In this document: positions 1-10,700 of the stretch, one piece after another
How the letters are laid out: the number at the start of each line of letters is the position of its first letter
Position numbering within the stretch: the first letter of the stretch is position 1
Assembly: GCA_965153455.1 (NCBI GenBank)
Contig: OZ234499.1
Coordinates: 3,211,731 to 3,275,730 of the forward strand
DNA length: 64,000 nucleotides
Direction of reading: 5' to 3'
DNA from: Sphagnum compactum
Taxonomy: Eukaryota; Bryophyta; Sphagnopsida; Sphagnales
Position numbers and translations under genes: made by a program
Notes under the pieces: generated by a model
Seen by the model: the letters and a program-made list of their open reading frames with translations, nothing else
Told to the model about the DNA's origin: nothing
Databases searched by the model: none

Positions 1-1640
1 AATGATTGTCGTGTGTTGGGTCGGTTGTTTTTCAACAAGGCGAAACAGTGAAGGTGCCAACTTTCTTGGTCCCAACAATTCAAAAGGTACCATTTTTATC
101 ATTTGGAAATTGGAGCTCCAATAACTAGCTCAAATTTTATGTTTTGCAGCTAAGAGATGCATTGGTCATGTAATCATAATTTTGTTAATGCATGAAGTCC
201 AAAAAGAAAAAAATCAACAACTTCCCTTCCATTTCCTTGCTCAAATCTTAGGTTTTGTAGCTCAATATCCATTTTGTGAACCTTTGGTCATGTAACCATG
301 ATTCCATTAAAACACAAAGTCTAAGGAGGAAAGATCGAATACCTGTCCTTCCAATTAGTGAGGTCCATTTGCAATGTCAACTGCTAAAATTCCATTACCT
401 ACTATTGACTGAAGATTTGGGTTGTTTTTACAACCAATATTAGAGAACATTGCATTATACATTTGTTGAGTTTTTGCCCCTGAAGTACATTGCATATATT
501 GCACTAAGTGTTGTTCTAATTTCTTAAGCAGTGTTGAACATAAGTTCTATAGAATTGTTCAAGCACTAAAAACAACACACAAATTGCAAGAATTGCCATT
601 GAAGTAACTAGTGCTTATGTGATTGGTCCCTATACATGTATACCCTACTTGTACCAAGTGCTGATGGAATGACATGTGCAGAAGTTTTTTCAAAAACTGG
701 TTGTAACACCCCAGCAAGACCATCTTGTGCAACATGCCTTGGTGGCCCTTGTGACACCTATGCCCACATGATGAATGAAGCTTAAGTATTGTTTTTCTTA
801 TGTTTTGGGTTTTAGCTAGGGCTTGTTTTGGTCACATAGTGTAGTAGGAAAGTTTTATTTATCTTTTTACACTAAAGCGCAATAAAACACATGCCCATTA
901 TAATTTGTCATGGACAATTACTATTCAGAAATGCATGTCAAGATGGATTTTTGATTGTTGAAACTTAGAACCTGACTTTTTAGTCAAGAAAACACTCTCT
1001 GATTATGGAGCACTCTAATCTGTCTTGTGTCTTTGTACCCTCATATAGTTACTACTCTGTTAATCTTTTTTAAGAATCTTAGTGACCAAATTTAATGTGT
1101 GTTCTTGAGTGCAAGTATGTGCATCGACAACAAATTTTGTAACTTCCCTAGGCGAACAGGAAACAAGGATGCCCATATCTACCTTGCATTTCCCTACACA
1201 ACTGTAATTTTTTGCCTTGATTAGTTTTGTGACAAATCCCCGCGAGTTTTTGTAATGGGATGAGCATTTGTATTGGAACCAGATATGAGAAGGGTTTCCT
1301 ACAGTGCTATCTATCACTGATTCTTGAAAAAAGTAGTAGTATTACCTAAGCCCTACCTATATTGCATTATTGTTGGTGCTCGATTCATAATCATTAACTA
1401 TAACTATGGATAATCCACTACTTACAAGGCTGATTAGGGGTATGAATTTGAGAAGAATTAACAATTCAATCTAGCATGCTCTACAGGAAGGAGATGGGGT
1501 TATTATCATACATGAACAATTCAAATTGTTCTCTGCATCACTACTGTTGTTGGTTATGTGTTCCTTAGTGGTGAGAGCATGCAAGTAATTGTGAAACTTT
1601 TTTTCTCTCTGAGCTTTTGTATACCATCTTGTGCACTTGT
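1..1640. other. AT-rich stretch, no gene recognised
   Basis: Short open frames occur on both strands, but none resembles a known family or sits next to convincing splice sites. Upstream exons of the transporter remnant at 1.67 kb would be expected here, and I could not find them. Confidence 0.5.
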
Positions 1641-1672
1641 GATTCATTGATGAAAACATGCAATTTATTCAG

Positions 1673-2222
1673 ACCACTTATTCTCTATGTGTCAATAATG
1701 TCCAATGTTGGGTTTGTTGGTTTTGTGCAAATTACATACCAAATCTACAAACCGAATGGTTCGATTCAATTCTATGAGTTTATCATCATCTTTGTGATCC
1801 TAATGTTGCTAATCTCACAGTTACCATCATTCCACTCCTTGCACCACATAAACTTGGCATCACTTGTGTTCTGTCTAGGTTTTAATCTTTCTGTTGTTGG
1901 TGGCTCCATATATGTAGGTAGGTACATACAAGATCTTGTCAATGTATTATTAAGCCTCTAATGAACTTTTTTCCTCTTGGTCACCAGAGAAGTGTCCAGA
2001 AAGAACAACAATTTGACATTTTTTTTATATCATTTGCTACATTATGTGGTTTTCCATGACATGGAGTTTTTCTTTGTTTGCTTTCATTTAAGTCTTTCAA
2101 AACAAGCACTTACAAAAAACTATTCTATTGAAAGCAATTATGTATCCAAAATGTGCACCATTTTCAACTTTTTGTCTATTATCATCACAATATTTAAGAA
2201 TGGAATCATTCCAAAGATTCAA
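1673..2222 (+). pseudogene. Remnant of a GABA-transporter-1-like amino acid permease (AAAP family), two exons
   Basis: Two stretches read like the middle of plant GAT1-type amino acid/auxin permeases, which are plasma-membrane proton-coupled carriers. The first (about 1673-1917) encodes hydrophobic helices with the family words YKPNGSIQFYEFIIIF and QLPSFHSLHHINLASL, and ends at a GT donor after SIYVG. The second (about 2093-2222) contains KNYSIES, VSKMCTIFNFLSIII and NGIIPKIQ, and ends at a possible GT donor exactly where family members have NGIIPEIQ. Known proteins are about 450 residues; only about 125 codons are visible here, with no start, N-terminal helices or C-terminal half. Changes at usually conserved sites, such as the residue before NGIIP, suggest decay. 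The family call is from recognition of these words and is fairly secure; loss of function is inferred from the missing exons. Confidence 0.7.
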
Positions 2223-2379
2223 GTATGGAATCATTCTAGAAATTTAAGTTAGGTCTCTATGAGGTTCAACAACGGTGAATCTACACCTTTGTTTTTGGTT
2301 GTAGTTCAATAACTCTTTCTTGAACTAGAATGTACATCCCCATGGTCATGTGATTGACCACGGGACTTGATTTGGTCAA

Positions 2380-2556
2380 GTGACTTGACTTGACATGATC
2401 AAAGTAACACAAGCAAAACTACAAGAGACAAACCACCCATTTAAGGACATTAGATTTTCACAGGGGACTTGATTTGACATGATCAAAGTAGCACAAGCAA
2501 CGCTACAAAAGACAAACCACCCATTTAAGGACATTAAACTTTCACACATACCATTA
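2380..2556. repeat. 84-bp direct tandem duplication
   Basis: The word ACATGATCAAAGTA recurs at 2393 and 2477, and the flanking bases including AGACAAACCACCCATTTAAG repeat with a few substitutions. The unit length of 84 is a multiple of three, and both copies are readable in the frame of the decayed gene that follows. Confidence 0.85.
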
Positions 2557-3240
2557 TTATCGCTGAAAACAAAGAGCATGCTAAAAGCTTGAAACTTTGT
2601 CTTCAATGGATGGCTTGACCCAACAGGTCCAAAAGATAAAATGAAGAGGATAATAGACAATGGGCTACTACATACAATGGGTTGATTGGCATGAAAGAAA
2701 CAAAGTAACAGGAAGTGCATAGCTTAGAATATGGAGTAGAGTTCCAAATGGCAATATAAGCAATTTGATGGAATTCCAAAAGAGGCACCATCTCAAGGGG
2801 AGAATGATGATGAGGAAGTAATTAATTCCTTAAGTTGGTTCATGGAGCTTCAACAACATCTAAAAACAAGTTGGAACAAGAAAATGAAAGATTGGCCAAC
2901 AAATTCTAGACAATAGAATAGTTGTTAAAGGAACACAATGATGAGAATGAATAGAACTAAGTTATATGCAATTGGAAACAATTGTATAAGAAAGAAAGAA
3001 GAGGGAGGAAGAGATCTATGGCGAGTTTGGGATATGGAAGGAGGATGCCCACAATTTGGAAGTTGAGAAGTTGAAGTATTTCGAGCTATAATAGAGAAAT
3101 TGCAGGAACTTTTGCAAAGGTTGGAAAAGGAGAAAAACCAATTAACAATCAATAATGATGAATGTGATCAATCACTACAGGATGCATTGCAACAAATTAC
3201 ATCACTGGCCAATGTGGTAGGCAAGCTAAAGCAAAAAAAG
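2386..3240 (+). pseudogene. Decayed reading frame with coiled-coil tail, family unknown
   Basis: One plus-strand frame can be followed from about 2386 to 2920 across at least six in-frame stops. It includes the words NHPFKDIKLSHIPL, NFVFNGWLDPTG and EAPSQGENDDEEV. After frame changes, the stretch 3075-3250 gives a stop-free heptad-like segment (EKLQELLQRLEKEKNQL, then LQDALQQITSLANVVG) that looks like a coiled coil. Scattered nonsense codons and frame changes mean it is not functional now. It could be a decayed transposon-encoded or repeat-family protein. I do not recognise the family. Confidence 0.45.
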
Positions 3241-3249
3241 ACTTATAGA

Positions 3250-4280
3250 TAGGACATTGGAGCAAGCAACAGAACTTCATGGGTTTCATCTGTTGACAAT
3301 TGTTACTATAGCAATAAGCTTGCTCACTCATCATTCACGAGTACAAATGACCTAGTAGTGGTTAATCCTCTTCCATTACGTAAAGTAATCTTATTTGAGT
3401 TTTCTCTCTTGCTACTACTATAAGTTATTAGTTCCACAAACTTTCTTCCTGCTTCTGTTGATTAATCGACTTGGACTCAGTTTTTTGCTGCTAGCATCTC
3501 CTCCTCCACCACCACTATTATAACCCGAAGTTTAAAATCATTATTCTGTACTAATTATCACAATAATCATGGGAATGTTATAGGATATGTACCTAGACTA
3601 AAAGGGCCCATGAACAAATGTTACAAAGTAGTGCATATTCCATACCAACCACCATGAGCTCCATACACATTTGGTCCCCAAATTTGTTTCCACTTGCACA
3701 TTTCAAGTTGATCAATTTGCTGATTGCCATACCAACACTTAGTGTACCTTGAAGAAATGTTATCAAAATTGTTCTTATTAACCACACCAAATTCACAACA
3801 AAATCAATTTTTAAATTATGATAGCATTAGTCTTGGACAAAACATCAAAATTGTATTTACCTTTGCTTGCAACCAAAATCAACCACATTTAATGGGCCAC
3901 AACCATGGAACTTTTGCATTATCTTAGTCTTTTGATGCATTGGCAGTCTTTGCAACAAAAAATACAAAACTTCCTACATACCATTTGTAACAAATCAAAA
4001 AAATAGTTGATAGATACAAGCTATGTACTTGAAACATTTTGTCATCTTGATCCATGGACAATACATTGGGTAAACCATTTGAAAGTAGAAAAATGTCCAT
4101 GAAATGTCTGTATACAAAATGAAGCCTAGGTAGGCTACCTTTAATTAGCTATTTTGCTAGAGCCTTAGATATATAAACATGTAGCAATATAATGTACCCG
4201 GTATAATCCTTAGGACCTATTATCCTTCACAAAAAATCAAATTAAAAAATGGGAAAACCATATCATATCTTCTTGCCCCC
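3250..4280. other. No gene recognised
   Basis: AT-rich sequence with only short, unsupported open frames on both strands. Confidence 0.45.
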
Positions 4281-4286
4281 AAGATT

Positions 4287-4898
4287 TCACATGTTTTTAT
4301 TTCTTACAACACGTCGAAAGGTTGTAGCAATATTAACCCACTTTGCCACTAGTTTTTTAACCTTCTTGGTTGTCTTCTTGAATGGTGAGTTCATCACCTT
4401 CTTGGACTTGCTAGCATGGCAATTCTCCAAATTTTTCATTGGTGGGTTTAAAGGCCCACCAACAGCTTCATGTTCTTCAAATTCCTCATCCTCTTCCATT
4501 TCATCCTTGTCAGACCCCTCCTCTTCTACCTCCTCATCATTCATAGCTTTTTCCAGCTTCACACTTGCCTTTAGAATAAACTCTTTCCTAATGGCAACAT
4601 TTGAATGAATTGTTGGTTTAGGTTTTGGCCAAGGAGAAGGAGGCTTGGATTTGTTGGGAGTGGAAACTTTTACAAGATCCTCAATTAGGAGTTGTTGGCT
4701 ACCAACATTTGGACTAATTTCTTGGTTGCTACTATGCAACATCAATGGACCGTTCACAATTGGCAGTTGAACCTCTGAGAAAGACATGGATATAGTTGTT
4801 GGCGGAAGGCCCGAAGGAATTTCTACAAGACATCCATAGTAATAGTTAGATATAATATTGAACCTTTGCAAGACATCAACATCATATACTATAGTCAT
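4287..4898 (-). CDS. Hypothetical highly charged protein, 203 codons
   Basis: This is the second-longest uninterrupted ORF in the window after the kelch-like gene at the right end, if readings starting at non-ATG codons are set aside, and it begins with ATG at 4896-4898. The predicted protein has a neutral N-terminal half (NYYYGCLVEIPSGLPP, PPSPWPKPKP). A strongly acidic segment follows (EEVEEEGSDKDEMEEDEEFE), then a lysine/arginine-rich tail (SKKVMNSPFKKTTKKVKKL, FRRVVRNKNM) that could act as a nuclear or nucleic-acid-binding tail. No catalytic motif is visible. It lies on the same strand as the decayed frame at 6.1-7.2 kb, so both may derive from one mobile element. A terminal exon of a spliced gene is the alternative: a GT dinucleotide follows NYYYGCL. 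Whether it is expressed is unknown. Confidence 0.35.
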   Translation of the reverse strand: MTIVYDVDVLQRFNIISNYYYGCLVEIPSGLPPTTISMSFSEVQLPIVNGPLMLHSSNQEISPNVGSQQLLIEDLVKVSTPNKSKPPSPWPKPKPTIHSNVAIRKEFILKASVKLEKAMNDEEVEEEGSDKDEMEEDEEFEEHEAVGGPLNPPMKNLENCHASKSKKVMNSPFKKTTKKVKKLVAKWVNIATTFRRVVRNKNM

Positions 4899-4959
4899 AT
4901 TTTACGTTTGTTATTAAATTGAAATCAATTTTTTGAAACTATAAAATGCAAATACAAAA

Positions 4960-5560
4960 CTAAGTTATGAGTAATATGAACAACACATATGGATTCATGG
5001 ACTCATATGCAAAAATGGAAACTTTGTGTTGAACTATGTATGGACTCTTTTGCATGCATAAACTATACAACTACGGACCTCACTAGACTCTTGTGCACAC
5101 ATGTTGAAAATCTTTTGAACTTAATGGACTCATGCACACACAAAACCAATTCTATGGAAATTTAAGGATTCAATGGGCACACTTTTAGTACATTTAAGGA
5201 GTTCACTAGACTCCTATGGACATAAAATGAACATCTATAGAACTCATTGGATTGTTGTGGACACAAAATGAAATTCTTTGGAACTCATTGGACTCTTGAG
5301 GACACAGAATGGAAATTTTGTAAAATTGGTTAGACTCTTGTGGAAATAAAATGAAACTCTTTAGAAACTCTTATGGACACAAAATCAAAATGTTTTAGAA
5401 CTCAATGCACTCATGGGCACCCTTAAACTGATTATGTGTACATCTAAGGATTCATGTGGACACACAAAGTAACTATATACTAGATTATGAACACTTGAAC
5501 TAAATTTGTGGAATTTAAAGACTTCTATGCATCCATGAACACAAAATTTGTGGAGTTCCA
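4960..5560. repeat. Degenerate tandem repeat, unit about 41 bp
   Basis: Variants of GGACACAAAATGAAACTCTT followed by TGGAACTCATTGGACTC recur roughly every 41-54 bp. The best-preserved units lie between 5210 and 5410. Copies differ by many substitutions and small indels, so the array is old. Confidence 0.7.
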
Positions 5561-6073
5561 TATTAATGACAATGCAAAATTTACATATATTGGATTGTCA
5601 TGAACTTTAAAAAAAAACTTGCACAACAAGCTCCATATTTAGAAAGCACATACAAGATTACTCCTAAAAACAATAATGATGTGATGATGTGCAGAAGAAA
5701 TAAAAAACATTTAGTGGAGTTCTAAATACACCAAAAACCTAATGTTCATGTGCATATTGGATTAATATGTTAAAAGACAATGTTAAAGCATGGTTAAGGT
5801 TGAAAACATATACCTTGGGGAGATAAAATGTAACACTTTGGGAAATTCTGCCTCAGGGGTTTTGACTTGGGTTTAGCAACAAACATCGTCCTAGGTTTTT
5901 ATGATACCGGTGCAATTCCACCATGCCTAATGCATTTCTTTTTCACAGCTTGGGTGGATGCATTTTGATGAAGTGCTAAAATGAACAACAACACATTGAC
6001 AATGGTATACGTACTTGCAAGAAGCAATTTTTCATGCCCACATAAGCAAAAACCCCAACCCATAGTATGGGCA

Positions 6074-7215
6074 TCAATCTATCAAAAAACATTCTTTGAA
6101 ACTTGCATCATTGCATTCAACGAAATGTGAAGGCAATGGCATGACACTGCCGCTTTGATGACCAAAAACTCCCCTCTCAAACTTTGAGAGAAATTCACTT
6201 GCAGCATTACGATTCCATTTACAAAGTTCAACCTTGTGCTCAAAGCCAAGCAATCTAAAACCTTGAAGTTTTGAGTTCTTACAAACTTGCTCATACTCCT
6301 CTTCCCCTTCTTGTGCCAGAGATCGGAAAGCTTCAATCATTGTTTGTTGTGTTTCCACCTTCTTCTTCAACTCATCACAAATCACAAGGTCTAATGAACC
6401 TTCTAATTGCATCCACAAGTCCTGCATCTTCTCCTCTACATTTTTTAGATTGTTCTTCTGATCTTCCATTTGGTTGCGAGATTTCATTTTGTGTAAAAAT
6501 GTCTTTACGCAATTTCTTGTTGAAGCATTCCTGCTCTTGAATCTCTAAAATAGCTTTTTAGTGAACTCCACATAATGTGTGTTCTATTTTGGAATTAGAA
6601 CAATCATGCAACTATTGCTTCTAACCAAGTTTTCTTTGTCACCTGGTTGATTTATTCCCTCATTTCCTTTTTCATCGCTCATTAGTTCGACCAATGGTAT
6701 TTTTCGTCGTTGTTGTTCCTAATTCGTCCACTCAACATACATAGCCCAATTCATTTTCTTGCCTCTCACCAACTCCATCACGATCCCTCTTGCCATACCT
6801 AAAGAAATTATTCTTGAAGCAAAAACACATGTCTTTTGATGAACAACCATCCACAAACCTTCCACCTTGGCTATGACTTCTGGATGTTCATTAAAGACAT
6901 AATTATAACCATTTTTGTTCTGAATAGGTCCAAAGAACTTGTGGATCTCTTCCACTGTGAGATCTTTAGGAATCTTAAATCATTTAGGACTTAGACCTTC
7001 TGCACAAAGGTGAAAATGTTTTGCAAACTTTTTACGACTTATAGGACCACCATTACCTAGTTCCGGAATGTTGGCATACAAAAGAGTAGCCAAACCAAAA
7101 CATCTACCTCTTGAGCTTGTGTCATGTTCTTGTTTCACTTCCCTAAAATAGTCAAACTTGCCACTACTTGTTGGTCCAAACTTATCGCTAATCGATGGTG
7201 TGGGTCATGCCATTG
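6074..7215 (-). pseudogene. Decayed unknown gene with coiled-coil C-terminal part
   Basis: A single minus-strand frame runs from about 7215 to 6074 and is broken by about four stops: a TGA after AEGLSPK, a TAG after MYVEWTN, and TAGs near 6580 and 6550. Readable words include YFREVKQEHDTSSRGRCFG, LLYANIPELGNGGPISRKKF, EEIHKFFGPIQNKNGYNYVF and VEGLWMVVHQKTCVFASRII. The 3' part is open for 137 codons and begins with a Lys/Glu-rich likely coiled coil (NQMEDQKNNLKNVEEKMQ). That so much sense survives across one frame argues for a real ancestral protein of more than 350 residues. I do not recognise the family; a repeat-borne or transposon-associated protein is plausible. Confidence 0.5.
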
Positions 7216-7683
7216 CTGAAAATCAAACACCCTTGCCATCTTTATTCAAAAATGCAATCATTTTGCTATTTCCAAGTTCTAGGGTAGCAAATCAATGGTA
7301 ATGCTTTATCACCTAGAAGCACTTGAGAGTTCCAAATCTTGGCATTGAATGTGAAATGGATAGTGGAAGCAAATGACAATAGTAAGTGGACAATAAAAAC
7401 CATTAAAGAAACAATAGAAACACATGAGTTTTTAGCCTTGGCAAACTACATGAAAGGAAATGCCAAAATTTTGAAAATCCTGCCATTTGGAAATGAATAG
7501 ACCATCTGATCATAAAATGGTATCAACAGCTATGATTAATTAAATCTAATGGCCCAGATTCTCTGCTCAAGTTACTTTTATTATTTATTTTCACTATGGA
7601 CTATCTAAATGGACATTGATTTGCCCTTTTTGGGTGAATGTAGTGTACATTTACCCCTAGCTCCCAAAAAAGGAATGATTTCA

Positions 7684-7760
7684 AGGGGGGGAAGGGGGAG
7701 TGTTGGGGAGCTTTAGATGGGACTAGAGCAAATTCACGAGTGTGAATTCAAGGTGAGATC
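7684..7760 (+). mobile_element. Possible polypurine tract and LTR start
   Basis: A purine-only run ending GGGGGGGAAGGGGGAG at 7700 is followed directly by TGTTGGGGAGC, the usual order of polypurine tract and 5' end of a 3' LTR in plant retrotransposons. No matching LTR copy, CA end, primer-binding site or reverse transcriptase could be found, so this may be a solo or truncated end, or chance. Confidence 0.3.
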
Positions 7761-10700
7761 AACAACCTACACAAACTAAGAAAAAAAAGTGGTTAATGCA
7801 AGTTGTAGCCAGAATGTTGCATGGATGAATCATGAACAAGTTAAATTCACAAGACACACCATGATTCAAACTTGAAGAAAAGCCACCACCTCCTATTTTT
7901 AAGTATATTCTATGATTAAGTTGGTTGTATCAAAGTGTTCAAAATTCCTAGGATTCTTAGGAAAGAGACTCAAATTCTTGATTTTGACCAAGATATGAAT
8001 TCCACAAATTTGTAAGCTCATAACACCCACATACACATTCCAATTGAAGATCTTTCAAGGGTGAAGTTGTAGCCATTGAAAAGAAATTTCCAACTCCATA
8101 TCACATGTTCAATTTGGAGGTCATTGGACCTTTTATTTCTTGGTTTTAGTGGTCGTGAATCAATTTGCCAATTTGACTATTGACCTTTTTTTAAACCATT
8201 TAATTACTGATTCATAATTTCAAATGGGGAATGCAAACCAATTTTTGACAAGTATACTTCAAGACCTTTCCAATGGTATATATTAAGAATCTAATATGGA
8301 CCAAGTTTACTACCTACATGGGATTCTCATATAATTATAATTCCCAAAATCCTTTTCATTTTGAGTTGTTTCGAACTCCTTTCCTTGCATTTTTCCATAC
8401 TTATGGGAATGTGTTTTAAAACATTTTCCTGACCCACTCCCATTTTGATGCTTTAACCTTGGTTGCAAACCCAAGCCCATTAGGTTTGCCACAAAATTTC
8501 AACCTAAAACTTTGATTTAACGAATCCCAAAAAAATTTGAAAAAATGGTTCAAATTGGCCAAATGGGTTTCTAGCGGGGCGAAAGGAAAACACAACAAAT
8601 CTCAATTCCAATGAATTGTTTTTGAGGAGTTAGTATATGGGTGGTTTTGTATAATCTTTTGTAGGCTTGTAGAATTTATTATATGGTCATCTTTGGACAA
8701 TTCGAAAGACAACTCATAACTATTTCATCATTTCCCAACTTAACTACCTCATTCTTTTGTTAATAACTACTTTGCTCTTTTACCTTACCCACCATGGATA
8801 TAATGTTGAATACAATTTAAATTAAATTTGAAATTGATATAATAATAACAAGATATTGAAAACCAAATGGGAACATGATAAAAAAAAAAATGGTTGAACG
8901 TCACTAGTAGTGCATAGCAATGCAGAGCCCAAGTTTATATAATAGGTTGCAATTGTTAACCCAAAAATATAAAAGAATGTTTTAAGGTTTTTTATTTTCA
9001 TATTTATTTTATTTTCAAATTTGGTTAAATCTTCTTATTGTTGATTACCAATATTGGTATGGTATATAAGCCTAATCCTAGTATTGAATCATAAACTTGC
9101 AATATCATGAAACTTCAATAAAATCCATGTGAAAATTATAAAACAATATGTTAGTGGAAAATCAAAGTGTAAACATGGCACAATAATAATAATAATAATA
9201 ATAAATTATATATATATATATATAACTTCTATGGAGATGATATATATTTTTTACTTATAATGTTTTGATGTGAATTACCTATGATTTACATTTTAACTAA
9301 ATCTATGCAATTATTGTGACATAATTTTGCATAAAACTATGTGATTTTTGTGTATTCAATAAAAACATTCACATATGTCATTCAAAAACAATGTCTCATT
9401 TGTTTGAATATTTCAAATATTGAATATGTACAAATATCATTCATATTAACCATAATATAAAATTCATGCAATTTTTGTACAAACCTATGAAACTTAAATT
9501 TCACTTGAAATTTGTACAATCCTATGAAGTTTGATAAGTTTATGATGCAAGGACCCTATTAAGCTCATAAATGATATGAGCCAATATAAACTTTGAATTA
9601 ATACCATTTGGTTATAAGGACATGAATTAATAATGTGGAAACATGATTGGGTAAAGAACATCATGTTAAATATTAAATATTAATTTTACTAAACCCATCA
9701 AAATTTAAGAAAATAGAATAAACATTTAAATAAGGGATTTCATTATTTTTTTGGGTGAATACATTTACCATGTCATATAGACTTTAGAACTTTGATGAAA
9801 TTAAATAATGTTTTGAATTTTGATGTTCCTAATCATTTCATTTACAAAAAGTTTTGAAAAAGTAATGGTTATTTTCCTTAAATTGTTTAATTAAGAACCA
9901 TATTCAAACAAGTTTTTTTTTCTTTTAAAATGGATATAATTTCCTATGGTACTTAGATGGTATTCTATTTGAAGTTTTTGATAGATAAATAATTGAGTAA
10001 GTATAATTTAATTATGAATTTTCAAATTTCAAGAATGTGATTTCTAAAGGTGTCGTGACAATAGGGAATGAAAATTTGAAGCAATTCTCACTTTTTTTAT
10101 TTCAATGAAAACTTAAGGCCATATTTTTGCCATGCAATGGATAAACATGAAAAAAAACTTATAATTATAAAAGTATTTAAAGAAAAATAATCTTTTGCCA
10201 ATTTTCTACTTCTACCATTCCTGAAGGTGTTCCTTGTGAATCCACCCAATCATACTTCTACCAATATCAAATATATACTAGTGTTGATAAGTTCCTTTTT
10301 TGCAATGTTAAACCTTGGGGTTTTGATTTTGGTTCCAATGACTAGAACTCAAATCAACACCCCTTTAGTGCAATTATCGCAAAAACTAAACCATGGAATT
10401 GAAATTTTGCTCAAATTGGAATGTTGAAAACCAACTCCTAAGCATAGGTTCAAGTTATTTGGGTAAACAAATTGAACTTTTTTGAAAAGTTGACAAGTAG
10501 GCTGACCTTTATAAATAAGTGAATAGTTTTAATTAGTTATACAATTCTACACCTATACACTCCCTAGTTTTAAAATTCCATACCTATATAAAATACCCAA
10601 TTTTAATTTATCATATCTCCATATACATTTATAATCTTCAACCTTTAACAGTTTGGGGTGAAAATTCTTTAAGTTGTACCAAATCTTGTCACAACGTCAC

